From Bacteroidales bacterium (GTDB lineage: Bacteria > Bacteroidota > Bacteroidia > Bacteroidales > VadinHA17): a stretch of DNA of 44,517 nt. The notes under the pieces are model-generated. The model saw nothing but the letters and a program-made list of their open reading frames with translations, was not told the origin of the DNA and made no database searches. Positions 24,240 to 31,392 of the stretch are shown here, in pieces. The position numbers and the translations under genes are program-made. The stretch covers positions 1 to 44,517 of the forward strand of contig JALONV010000012.1 in NCBI GenBank assembly GCA_025454755.1, written 5' to 3'. Position 1 is the stretch's first letter; each line of letters starts with the position of its first letter.

Positions 24240-24698
24240 ATGAATAATTTACCCATACCAAAAGAAGAAAGTATTTCGAGCCTCATACATATAATTCGTG
24301 GAGAGAAAGTGATGCTTGACTTTGATCTGGCAACGCTCTACAGTGCGGAAACCAGAACTTTAAAACAAGCTGTAAAAAGAAACATTAAGAGATTTCCTGA
24401 AGATTTTATGTTCGTTTTAAGTGCAAGTGAATGGAAGGAGGTTATCACAAATTGTGATAACCTCGGCGCAATTAAATTTTCACCTTCACGCCCATTTGCA
24501 TTTACAGAACAAGGGGTAGCTATGTTATCAAGTATATTAAACAGTGAAAGGGCAATTTCTGTAAATATTCAGATTATCAGGGTATTTACAAGAATGAGAA
24601 CTATGATCGAATCTCATAAAGATATTCTTAAGAAACTTGAAATGTTAGAAAAGAAAGATATTGAACTCGATGAGAAAGTAACACTCATATTTTGTTAA
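24240..24698 (+). CDS. ORF6N domain protein, C-terminally truncated
   Basis: Starting at ATG 24240 the protein has 152 residues. It contains the phage-derived DNA-binding ORF6N domain: IIRGEKVMLDFDLATLYSAETRTLKQAVKRNIKRFPEDFMF, then PFAFTEQGVAMLSSILNSERAISVNIQIIRVFTRMR. The usual coiled tail begins (KKDIELDEKVTLIF) but stops at LIFC, where relatives normally continue about 15-30 residues with an EYLKQ-like segment. Such proteins are related to phage antirepressors and are common in Bacteroidota mobile regions. Its position just after a tRNA gene fits an integration remnant. The 24049-24239 gap holds only the terminator, the TTTTGTACCGA duplication and the operator-like site. From 24699 to 24912 I see only AT-rich sequence. 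Confidence 0.85.
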   Translation: MNNLPIPKEESISSLIHIIRGEKVMLDFDLATLYSAETRTLKQAVKRNIKRFPEDFMFVLSASEWKEVITNCDNLGAIKFSPSRPFAFTEQGVAMLSSILNSERAISVNIQIIRVFTRMRTMIESHKDILKKLEMLEKKDIELDEKVTLIFC

Positions 24699-24912
24699 TT
24701 ATCAATAATATAAAAACACATTTTACAAGTTAATGAATCACTATTGTTTCTGGACATGTAATTGAAACAAGTCCATTTTTATGTTGAAACAGGATTTTAT
24801 ATCAAAGATTCATATAGATAAAAAGCTAAACTCCGGAATAGATCGTTTGAAACCAATTATACTGATAATTATTATTATACCGCCAGCGATCTATTGTATA
24901 GTGAAAGCTGTT

Positions 24913-25806
24913 TTATTTGAATACTTTATCAACCTCAGACAACATCAGTCTGGCCTGATCCTGAAAATAAACATTCCAGGGATAGGTATTCCCTGATTTG
25001 TGAGGGTCCTGGGCTAAAACCCAGTTTAAGTCGTCCACATATCCATCTTTATTTCCTGTGAGGCTATAGAGGTATCTTGCCCTGCCCCAGCGGTTAACCA
25101 GGTAGCCGGGACCTGCCTTAAAGGCTTTTTCGAATTCTTCGGCAGCTTTTGTTTTACTGCCTCCAAATTTCTCAGGTACTGCAATTAAATAAATGGCACG
25201 GGAGAAATAATTGCCTCCGCCCGCCCATTCAGGATCCAGCGAATCAATCCGGGCAATTACAAGCTCATTTTTTATTACGATCTTAGTATTAAACAACCGG
25301 CCAAACTTGCTTATACATTCCTTAAAGTAATAAAAACGTGCAGTGTACCAGTATCCCATAGCATCAATATACTGTTTGTCAAGCTGATTGACAGCATCCC
25401 ATATCTCAACATCATTTTCAACCTGTTGCTTAAACGAGGGATTGAGATACATGGCCTTTTCACAATATTGAATGGCTTCCTTATAATGGTATTTCTTATC
25501 CTTAATCTTTTCACTATAGGCTGCTCCCATTAATATATTATAGTTACCAATACGCCAGAGGGCTTCATAATTCCAGGGATCAGCATCCACAACGAGTTTC
25601 AGCGCTTTGACCAATTCCTTTACCTGTTCTCCTGTAGAAGCGGTTTTCTCCAGTTCAAGCGCTTTCTTGAACAGCAGCGTAGCATCACCACTTTTCGGCG
25701 AAAGATCAGTATCTTCCCATCCGGGATTAAATGATGCACATGATGAAATGATTAAAAACAAGGCTGTTATTACAATCTTGTAATGTCTTTTCGCAGGAGT
25801 TTTCAT
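24913..25806 (-). CDS. TatT-like lipoprotein (TRAP transporter T-component family)
   Basis: The 297-residue precursor has a lipoprotein signal ending LFLIISSCAS (lipidated Cys about residue 23). The mature part is alpha-helical with TPR-like repeats: LVKALKLVVDADPWNYEALWRIGNYNILMGAAYSEK, KYHYKEAIQYCEKAMYLNPSFK and AAEEFEKAFKAGPGYLVNRWGRARYLYSLTG. This pattern matches the TatT/TRAP T-component family. Known TatT forms trimers that pair with a substrate-binding TatP protein. No TRAP transporter gene is visible nearby, so the substrate is unknown. The 3' end runs against the truncated ORF6N region. Upstream, 25807-26054 is AT-rich and shows no gene. Confidence 0.82.
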   Translation of the reverse strand: MKTPAKRHYKIVITALFLIISSCASFNPGWEDTDLSPKSGDATLLFKKALELEKTASTGEQVKELVKALKLVVDADPWNYEALWRIGNYNILMGAAYSEKIKDKKYHYKEAIQYCEKAMYLNPSFKQQVENDVEIWDAVNQLDKQYIDAMGYWYTARFYYFKECISKFGRLFNTKIVIKNELVIARIDSLDPEWAGGGNYFSRAIYLIAVPEKFGGSKTKAAEEFEKAFKAGPGYLVNRWGRARYLYSLTGNKDGYVDDLNWVLAQDPHKSGNTYPWNVYFQDQARLMLSEVDKVFK

Positions 25807-26054
25807 AATTGTTTTATTGTTTTTACAAATAAGAAAAAGAGTAAAGAGAATATTATCGCCCGGGAAAAATATGATTCCTCTGTTATAAAGAAAGGCAACT
25901 TCAAAATTGTTCTCCTAAATTATAAATTATTTTTTACCTTAGATAGAGTTATTTCAAATTATGCATGCATATAAACGAGTTTTATTAAAAGCAACAAAAG
26001 ACATGTTAAAACATCGGGGTAAATTGCTTATCAATACTTTAAAATAAGAATTAC

Positions 26055-26594
26055 ATGAAAATAGTAGCTTTTGGAGCATCCTATAGCAAGCAATCTATCA
26101 ATAAGTGTTTTGCAGGTTACGCTGCAAGACAATTCAATAGTGCCGAAACAGAAGTACTGGATTTAAATAACTACGAACTTCCACTATTCACTGTAGACGC
26201 TGAATCGGAAATTGGGGTTCCGGAAAATGCAAGATCATTTCTTGATAAACTTGAATCAGCAGATTTACTTGTTATTTCAATGGCAGAGCACAACGGTAGT
26301 TATACAGCTGCCTTCAAGAATCTGTTTGACTGGACATCGAGAATAAAAGCCAATATATTTGAAGGCAAGAAAATTTTTTTGCTGTCTGTTTCTCCGGGGA
26401 AACGAGGTGGGATAAGTGCTTTGGAGGCTGCCAGAAGTCGTTTTCCATGGCATGGTGCAGAAATAATCGGCGCCTTTTCATTACCATATTTTAGCGAGAA
26501 TTTTAACCCTGAAAGTGGAATAATAGATCAGGAATTGAATAACCAGTTTAAATTAACTATCTCATCCGCCCAAAAAAGGTTACTGATCAAATAA
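26055..26594 (+). CDS. NADPH-dependent FMN reductase family oxidoreductase
   Basis: The 179-residue flavodoxin-fold protein opens MKIVAFGASYSKQSINKCFAGYAA, where the GxSxxxS loop binds FMN phosphate. SMAEHNGSYTAAFKNLFDW (about residues 75-93) is the conserved xPEYNxSxxxxLKNxxDW segment of the family, with Ala-Glu-His replacing Pro-Glu-Tyr. LLSVSPGKRGG is the third flavin-contacting loop. It probably reduces quinones, azo compounds or free flavin with NAD(P)H. It is a single gene with no evident partner. Confidence 0.88.
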   Translation: MKIVAFGASYSKQSINKCFAGYAARQFNSAETEVLDLNNYELPLFTVDAESEIGVPENARSFLDKLESADLLVISMAEHNGSYTAAFKNLFDWTSRIKANIFEGKKIFLLSVSPGKRGGISALEAARSRFPWHGAEIIGAFSLPYFSENFNPESGIIDQELNNQFKLTISSAQKRLLIK

Positions 26595-26714
26595 TGGATA
26601 TTATAAGTGGTCTTCCCCTGTCTACTAACAGTCAAACTTTTATACTGAACGGCGAAATATTGTATAAATATTTTTTGTACTTTTCATTTCATAACACAAA
26701 TAAACCCTTATACC

Positions 26715-27119
26715 ATGGCACGCGAAGTCAACACCACACAGCCTTATTCCGACAAGCTTGTAAAGCTGATACCCACGGAAATAATAGGCGCATATATGGT
26801 TTTATCGAATATTCTGGGCTCCGCTGCAGGAAACATCCAGACATCAGTGAAGCCATTTCCTGTTACAGATAACGATCTGAAACCCATTCTTTTACAGGTC
26901 GTTTTCTTTGTCCTGCTAATCCTTACTCCTGTTTACCTGAAAAAGATCAGCAAAGTCAATAATGTCACACAGCTGATCGTGACGACAGTCTCGTTCATCA
27001 TCTGGGTGTATACCCTCGGCGGACCGTTTATTGTCTGGGGAATATATTACTCGCTGATAGGATCTGTGGTTCTGGTTCTCTGGTCGGTGATAATACCGTT
27101 ATTTGTTCCGGCGAAGTAG
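26715..27119 (+). CDS. Small membrane protein of unknown function
   Basis: The 134-residue protein has a short soluble N-terminus (MAREVNTTQPYSDKLVKLIPTEIIGAY) and three likely membrane segments at about 60-78 (ILLQVVFFVLLILTPVYL), 86-103 (LIVTTVSFIIWVYTLGG) and 106-129 (IVWGIYYSLIGSVVLVLWSVII). I do not recognise the family. The codon use and the GC of its third positions resemble the housekeeping genes around it, so I treat it as real. It is transcribed towards a pseudogene and small membrane genes on the other strand. Confidence 0.68.
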   Translation: MAREVNTTQPYSDKLVKLIPTEIIGAYMVLSNILGSAAGNIQTSVKPFPVTDNDLKPILLQVVFFVLLILTPVYLKKISKVNNVTQLIVTTVSFIIWVYTLGGPFIVWGIYYSLIGSVVLVLWSVIIPLFVPAK

Positions 27120-27150
27120 ATCGAGCAGGCCAGGCAGGGCTCCTGGCGCC

Positions 27151-27171
27151 CGACGCCTGACGCCTGACGCC
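27151..27171. repeat. Three tandem 7-bp units
   Basis: CGACGCC, TGACGCC, TGACGCC in a row, between the membrane-protein gene and the TlpA-like pseudogene. It is a short low-complexity expansion without visible function. Confidence 0.6.
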
Positions 27172-27175
27172 TTCT

Positions 27176-27418
27176 TCATTTCATCTCCTTCGCCAGCACC
27201 TGTTCGATCTTTTTAAACTCCTCCGCGGTATGAACTGGGTTGCATAGAAGTTTATTATTACGATCTTGCCCTTCAGCTTGCTCAGATCGAAAGATTTGCC
27301 ATCAATTGTTGTGCATGAAAAGACAGGTGCTTTATCTCCGACTTTTGTAAGGGATGTTGTGTCGGTTTTAGCGGCAGCGATTGCAGTTATTGTAAAGAAC
27401 GCAAATACGGTTTTTCAT
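27176..27418 (-). pseudogene. TlpA-like thioredoxin pseudogene with central deletion
   Basis: On the minus strand, allowing one missing A after the ATG at 27418, the sequence encodes MKKTVFAFFTITAIAAA (signal peptide) and then VGDKAPVFSCTTIDGKSFDLSKLKGKIVIINFYAT. This is the unmistakable N-terminal half of a TlpA/ResA-type thioredoxin. The next expected residues, including the W-C-x-x-C active site, are absent. After a junction near 27238 the frame shifts and the sequence resumes with HTAEEFKKIEQVLAKEMK and stop TGA (27178-27176), a plausible C-terminus. About two thirds of the domain is gone, so the product cannot be active. Confidence 0.8.
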
Positions 27419-27428
27419 ATCGGATATT

Positions 27429-27905
27429 TTAAACAAATTCTTTTTTTCTTCCATTCCTTTTCGCAATTGACGATTCCAGATCAGACACGATCTCATTGAG
27501 CATCAACCTGTGGCGAATGACTGTGACGAGCCATGATCCTATAATGATAATGCCAGCAATAATTAAAATCGTAAGGGGATCTTTGGTGGTGAATCCGAGG
27601 ACTGCAAACATAACGAGTTCTGCAATAACCAGGATATACATGAAGATCTCGTATGTAAGGTAGCAATCGCTGTCTATGTATTCAAGCCTGAATATCCCTT
27701 TATCGATGAACTTCATTTTATTGAAGCGCCACACGGAAAAGAACATTTGTGGTGTAAACGAGAGCTGTTCCCTGTCGATAGTAATCTTGTCAACAGATTC
27801 GTAGTCGAGGAAATCTCCGATATCGTTGAATATTTTCTCGAAATCATCGGGAGAAACTCTTGCATTAATACGCTTTGAAAATTTAAAGGTGAATGGGAAT
27901 GTCAT
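27429..27905 (-). CDS. Membrane protein of unknown function
   Basis: The 158-residue protein has a soluble N-terminal half (FTFKFSKRINARVSPDDFEKIFNDIG, then a beta-rich stretch) and two membrane helices at about 92-108 (YILVIAELVMFAVLGF) and 113-130 (LTILIIAGIIIIGSWLVTV). A charged C-terminal tail ends in RNGRKKEFV. I do not recognise the family. It is next to the methyltransferase gene on the same strand, with a 69-nt gap. Confidence 0.65.
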   Translation of the reverse strand: MTFPFTFKFSKRINARVSPDDFEKIFNDIGDFLDYESVDKITIDREQLSFTPQMFFSVWRFNKMKFIDKGIFRLEYIDSDCYLTYEIFMYILVIAELVMFAVLGFTTKDPLTILIIAGIIIIGSWLVTVIRHRLMLNEIVSDLESSIAKRNGRKKEFV

Positions 27906-27974
27906 AGGGTAGTGTTTTCTATACTCAAAGTAAGCGAAATTTTAGTTCGGTTGTTTTGCTTTCAGACAACTTCC

Positions 27975-28577
27975 TCAATTACATACTACGACTGTAAAAA
28001 CTCCATTCCCCTTCATAATTGTCGACCTTATCTCCAGTCCTGCGGCAGCAGTAAACCATCCGATCCCTCCCCTCGATATATATTTCCTGAAATTTTTATG
28101 GTGGTCGCCTTTTGTTATCCGCTCTATTCCATAGGCTATCGTCCGTGAAAAGCCAGGTGGCATCGGAGAGTTGTAATCGGCTATGATAACTTTACCGGCT
28201 ATGCGCTTCATTTCCCTGAGTACCTTCACCGCCAGATCTTCCGGAAACTGATGGATCGCCATCGAGGTTACTGCTATGTCAAATTTTTTGTCATGGTACA
28301 CAGACAGATCGGAAGCATCATGTAATGCAAATGAGACGTTCCATATTCCTTTCTTCCCCGCAGTTCCCGATGCATACGAGATAAGTTTTTCATCAAGATC
28401 GATACCTGTTACATGATTTGCCTTCTGCGCCATTGCAAGCGATAATGTACCCGGTCCGCATGCAATGTCGATAACGGTCGCTGAAGGATCAATAGCCTCA
28501 AGCACAGCTCTCCTCAATCCCGAAAGGAGTGGGTCGATGAGGGCGGTATAGATCAGGGCATTGATTTTTAGGTTCAT
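27975..28577 (-). CDS. Class I SAM-dependent methyltransferase
   Basis: The 200-residue protein has the Rossmann-fold methyltransferase motifs: VIDIACGPGTLS (motif I, about residues 35-46), VTGIDLDEKLISYA (motif II acidic residue), FALHDASDL and FDIAVTSMAIHQFP (motif IV). A C-terminal half with IADYNSPMPPGFSRTIAYGIERI gives it the look of a small-molecule or lipid methyltransferase of the UbiE/Methyltransf_11 type. The substrate cannot be named. The region upstream of its start holds a GTAATC tandem repeat. Confidence 0.87.
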   Translation of the reverse strand: MNLKINALIYTALIDPLLSGLRRAVLEAIDPSATVIDIACGPGTLSLAMAQKANHVTGIDLDEKLISYASGTAGKKGIWNVSFALHDASDLSVYHDKKFDIAVTSMAIHQFPEDLAVKVLREMKRIAGKVIIADYNSPMPPGFSRTIAYGIERITKGDHHKNFRKYISRGGIGWFTAAAGLEIRSTIMKGNGVFTVVVCN

Positions 28578-28612
28578 CGTTCCATGGTTAACTGTTTGAG
28601 AGCGGTACAGCG

Positions 28613-28642
28613 AGTAATCGGTAATCTGTAATCAGTAATCGG
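28613..28642. repeat. GTAATCGGTAATC short tandem repeat (copy 1)
   Basis: There are four imperfect 7-8 bp units of the form GTAATCNG. Similar arrays occur at 29900-29943 and 30642-30657, all in intergenic DNA within 2 kb of each other. Confidence 0.65.
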
Positions 28643-28677
28643 TCAAGAACCAGCGAACCGACATACCGTCGTACCAT

Positions 28678-29259
28678 TTACAACGATCCCCTGAACTTCT
28701 CAAGGTACCTGAGCAGGTCTCCGTGCTCAACATGCCAGTTGCGCTTGCCGGCAAAAAATCCGAAAACACAGAGGCCAATGAAAAAGATGACCCATATCAG
28801 AATTACAAGCCATACCCTGTCGGTGTACTTTGACAGCATGGTCACCACCTGCAGACCTCCCCCGACACCAAAAAGCATCAGGATCGGGATAACGATAAAC
28901 CAGTCAATCAGTGCAAAGTACTTCAGCTTTTTTACGGCCGCATCAACAAACTCTCTAATCGGCATAAAATAAATATTGTCGGGCAGGGGTTTATACCTGA
29001 AAAACAGGTAAACAGCTCCCGAAAGAAAGCCTGTCACGATCAGGAGTAGTCCTGCATTTTCTGAAGTGTTCCTAGCCAGGGTGAGATACATTACAGAAAG
29101 CATGAAAAGAAGGATAATAAAGTATCTTTTCTGCATCATCTGTTTCCTGAAAGACTCTTCTACTCTTCTGAAGAGATCTGTGAGACATAATCCTGTATCA
29201 TCAGCTCTGCTGTTCTTTTCATTCTTACAGGTAATCATCTTAAAATCGTCAAGTTCCAT
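28678..29259 (-). CDS. Membrane protein encoded with the ECF sigma factor, possible regulator of it
   Basis: The 193-residue protein has a soluble N-terminus of about 45 residues and four membrane segments at about 46-63, 70-87, 117-135 and 147-169, then a soluble tail (WHVEHGDLLRYLEKFRGSL). Its ATG lies 11 nt inside the end of the sigma-factor gene, so the two are translationally coupled. Membrane proteins in this position are often anti-sigma factors. No zinc-finger or FecR-type anti-sigma domain is visible, so the role is inferred from position only. Confidence 0.72.
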   Translation of the reverse strand: MELDDFKMITCKNEKNSRADDTGLCLTDLFRRVEESFRKQMMQKRYFIILLFMLSVMYLTLARNTSENAGLLLIVTGFLSGAVYLFFRYKPLPDNIYFMPIREFVDAAVKKLKYFALIDWFIVIPILMLFGVGGGLQVVTMLSKYTDRVWLVILIWVIFFIGLCVFGFFAGKRNWHVEHGDLLRYLEKFRGSL

Positions 29260-29758
29260 ATTTTTCCTCCCATTCTTTTTTTATTCCATTCTTTATCCTG
29301 TGAATCCGTGTTCTTATGTTTGTGTCTGTCAGTCCCGTAATTTCCGAGATTGCCTTTGAATCCATATCCTCGAGATAGAGGTTTACTATCGTCCTGTCGC
29401 CGGGACTCAGTCTGCTGAGGTAATCATTGAAAAATTCAATTTTTTTCTCCCCTGTTTCCTGTTTGTTGCTTTCATCCGGATCATCTTCATCAATCTTCTC
29501 ATTTTCCAACCTGTCAATATGAAGTGTTTCAGGTTTCCTGTTTCTCAATGATGTGAGACATACATTTGTTGCTATCCTGTAGAGCCAGGTGCTGATTGCC
29601 GACTCTCCCCTGAATTTGTCAATGTGCATCCAGACTTTGACGAACACATCCTGCGCGGCATCCTCTGCCTCAGTAGTATTACCGAAATATCTTAAGCAGA
29701 GCCTGAAAACTTTGCGGTAGTTCTCCTCTAGAACCTCTCTGTATATTTTTTCCTTCAT
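29249..29758 (-). CDS. ECF-type RNA polymerase sigma factor
   Basis: The 169-residue protein is a group 4 sigma-70 factor. Region 2 contains VFRLCLRYFGNTTEAEDAAQDVFVKVWMHIDKFRGESAISTWLYRIATNVCL (about 17-68), with the -10-reading helix in the WLYRIATN part. Region 4 (about 115-165) is LSPGDRTIVNLYLEDMDSKAISEITGLTDTNIRTRIHRIKNGIKKEW, a helix-turn-helix reading the -35 region. The acidic linker is typical. It overlaps the downstream membrane gene by 11 nt, and the two likely form one regulatory unit with unknown stimulus. Confidence 0.92.
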   Translation of the reverse strand: MKEKIYREVLEENYRKVFRLCLRYFGNTTEAEDAAQDVFVKVWMHIDKFRGESAISTWLYRIATNVCLTSLRNRKPETLHIDRLENEKIDEDDPDESNKQETGEKKIEFFNDYLSRLSPGDRTIVNLYLEDMDSKAISEITGLTDTNIRTRIHRIKNGIKKEWEEKYGT

Positions 29759-30109
29759 TAACCTGCTATTCAGAATGTACTAACTGATAAATAAATTTAA
29801 TCGAAAATTACTTAATCATTAAAGATTTTCTGATGATTAGATGCAAACCAGTATTATTTGTTGCAGTGGAAGGTGAAAAATAGGTGTAAGGGCGCAGGGG
29901 TAATCAGTATTCGGTAATCAGTATTCGGTAATCGGTAATCGGTCAAAGAACATCTAACCATCGAACCGTCGTGCCTTTCAGTGTTCTATTTCTATATCAT
30001 ATTTCTCCAATAATCTCTGCTAATCTAAGGGGGATACAGAGAAAAAGGCTGCAAGACAATTAAAAAATCTTTAGTAACTTGCTGAAAATATCTAAATACG
30101 CCTGAAGAG
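29759..30109. other. Gene-free divergent region between the sigma factor and DUF4468 genes
   Basis: This stretch has no open frame with coding character. It contains the GTAATC/GTATTCG array (29900-29943), and both gene starts must have their promoters here. I could not identify a convincing TTTG-N19-TAnnTTTG match on either strand. An ECF sigma may use a different promoter form. Confidence 0.5.
29900..29943. repeat. GTAATCGGTAATC short tandem repeat (copy 2)
   Basis: A 14-bp unit (CAGTATTCGGTAAT) occurs twice in tandem, followed by GGTAATCGGTAATCGGTCA-type units. It resembles copy 1, and both end in CGGTCAA and are followed by a CATCGAACC/GCGAACC-like word. Confidence 0.68.
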
Positions 30110-30625
30110 ATGAAAGAGCAGTGGAAGCTTGATGACAACGGTTATGTTACCTGGCAAAAAATAATTGATTGCCCGGGAGTCAGCAAAACGGAACTCTATC
30201 AAAGGTCTCTCGATTATTTTATTGTCAATTACAGCGACGTCAATTCAGTTATACAGGAAAGAGATATTCCTAATGGTACTATTATCGCAAAAGGGATTTT
30301 TAAGAAAGTCCAGGTTAATAACTCTGTGCTTAAAAACTGCGTTGTTGATACCTGGTATCTTTTAAAAACAGAAATCAGGGACAACAGGATAAAGATCACA
30401 TTATCGCTTACTCAATATGATGAATCAGTAAGAGGAAGCGAACCTCCTGATATTCATTATCTGTATCCTGTATCAAAACAATATCCGTTCAATCCCACCG
30501 GCTACCAGAAAGATCTTTATGAAATGGCTTTCAAAATTTCGCAATCCAGAGCTGTTGAAACAATAGCAAATGTTGAAGAAGCCCTTATAGCAGGTAACGC
30601 GCAAGGTATTAGTGATAACTGGTAA
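30110..30625 (+). CDS. DUF4468-like protein
   Basis: The 171-residue protein starts MKEQWKLDDNGYVTWQKIIDCPGVSKTELYQRSLDYF, the opening pattern of the Bacteroidota family DUF4468 (a TBP-like fold). Later blocks fit an alternating beta pattern (NGTIIAKGIFKKVQV, WYLLKTEIRDNRIKITLSL). Members are usually secreted with a signal peptide, but none is visible here, so the product appears cytoplasmic or the true N-terminus is lost. No function is established. It stands alone between the sigma-factor locus and a four-helix-bundle gene. Confidence 0.72.
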   Translation: MKEQWKLDDNGYVTWQKIIDCPGVSKTELYQRSLDYFIVNYSDVNSVIQERDIPNGTIIAKGIFKKVQVNNSVLKNCVVDTWYLLKTEIRDNRIKITLSLTQYDESVRGSEPPDIHYLYPVSKQYPFNPTGYQKDLYEMAFKISQSRAVETIANVEEALIAGNAQGISDNW

Positions 30626-30641
30626 ATTTACTGAAGGTATA

Positions 30642-30657
30642 CGGTAATCAGTAATCT
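30642..30657. repeat. GTAATC short repeat (copy 3, short)
   Basis: CGGTAATCAGTAATCT is two units of the same repeat as 28613-28642 and 29900-29943. Confidence 0.5.
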
Positions 30658-30790
30658 GAAATCCATTCATCGCATGCCTGGCAGCACTCTCATACTTTTA
30701 TGCTAAAATGTGGTATTATATTGATTTGTGGCACATCCTTCTACACGGGGACCTCGGGAAATACATTTAGATTTGCGAACGCAAACTATT

Positions 30791-30826
30791 GAGGGCGGGA
30801 GGGCGAGAGTGGGGGAGGGCGGGAAT
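30791..30826 (+). repeat. Purine-rich G tract
   Basis: GAGGGCGGGAGGGCGAGAG and GGGGGAGGGCGGG units lie just past the 3' end of the convergent four-helix-bundle gene. It belongs to the same class as the other purine tracts. The rest of the 30626-30833 gap shows nothing else. Confidence 0.65.
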
Positions 30827-30833
30827 GTTCTGT

Positions 30834-31208
30834 TTAAAAACTCCATTTATCAGGATGTTTGAGCATATTTATAAGCATTCCGATTATTTTTTCATATTCT
30901 GCAATGATAGTGTGATAACTTTCAGGTTGAAGATAACCGCATTCGCAGGAATAATCTAGCCATACCTGAGTTTCGGCAGCTTCTCCTTCAGAATCAGAAA
31001 GCTTTGAAATAAAAGCTTTTTCATAACGTCTTTTTCTGAAGGCTTCAGCAAGATTTGCGCAAACTGAACGAGAACTTCGACGAATCTGTGAAGTCAATGA
31101 ATATTTTTCCTCTTGAGGATACGTCTTGGTAATCACAAAGATTTCCATAGACACTTTAAACGCCAATTGATATACAATCAATTCTTTGTGTGATTTGATA
31201 GCATTCAT
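30834..31208 (-). CDS. Four-helix bundle protein (S23-like family)
   Basis: The 124-residue protein begins MNAIKSHKELIVYQLAFKVSMEIF and contains SLTSQIRRSSRSVCANLAEAFRKR, the two conserved blocks of the family known from 23S rRNA intervening sequences (TIGR02436). The C-terminal helices carry LSDSEGEAAETQVWLDYSCECGYL. No rRNA gene is present, so it is a stand-alone copy as often seen in Bacteroidota. The biological role is unknown. The fold forms pentamers in solved relatives. Confidence 0.92.
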   Translation of the reverse strand: MNAIKSHKELIVYQLAFKVSMEIFVITKTYPQEEKYSLTSQIRRSSRSVCANLAEAFRKRRYEKAFISKLSDSEGEAAETQVWLDYSCECGYLQPESYHTIIAEYEKIIGMLINMLKHPDKWSF

Positions 31209-31234
31209 AGATTTTAATTTTGCAACAAGACATT

Positions 31235-31242
31235 CAAAGATA
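31235..31242 (-). promoter_or_regulatory. Promoter -7 element for the four-helix-bundle gene
   Basis: On the minus strand TATCTTTG lies 26 nt before the ATG at 31208. No TTTG is seen at the right distance upstream. Confidence 0.4.
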
Positions 31243-31264
31243 CAAGATTTTTAAATCTATTCTC

Positions 31265-31392
31265 TTTTCCTTAACTCATCCTCTCGCCCTCCCGCCCTCC
31301 CCCACTCTCGCCCTCACCCCACTCTCGCCCTCACCCCCTCTCGCCCTCTCGCCCTCCCCCCTCTCGCCCTCACCCCCTCTCGCCCTCACCTT
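31265..31392 (-). repeat. Long purine-rich G tract at the 3' end of the ABC transporter gene
   Basis: About 125 nt on the minus strand are almost purely A and G with single C or T, in units such as GAGGGCGAGAGGGGGTGAGG. The ABC transporter stop codon TGA (31388-31386) is the first TGA of the array. Several four-G runs could form quadruplexes. Confidence 0.82.

Noticed and set aside
24781-24996. 71-codon plus-strand frame with an isoleucine-rich hydrophobic stretch
   Set aside because: Its second half is antisense to the TatT lipoprotein gene and it has no family resemblance. The hydrophobic run is AT-rich sequence.
30834-31208. Intervening sequence of a 23S rRNA gene
   Set aside because: The four-helix-bundle family is known from such inserts, but no rRNA sequence flanks this copy.
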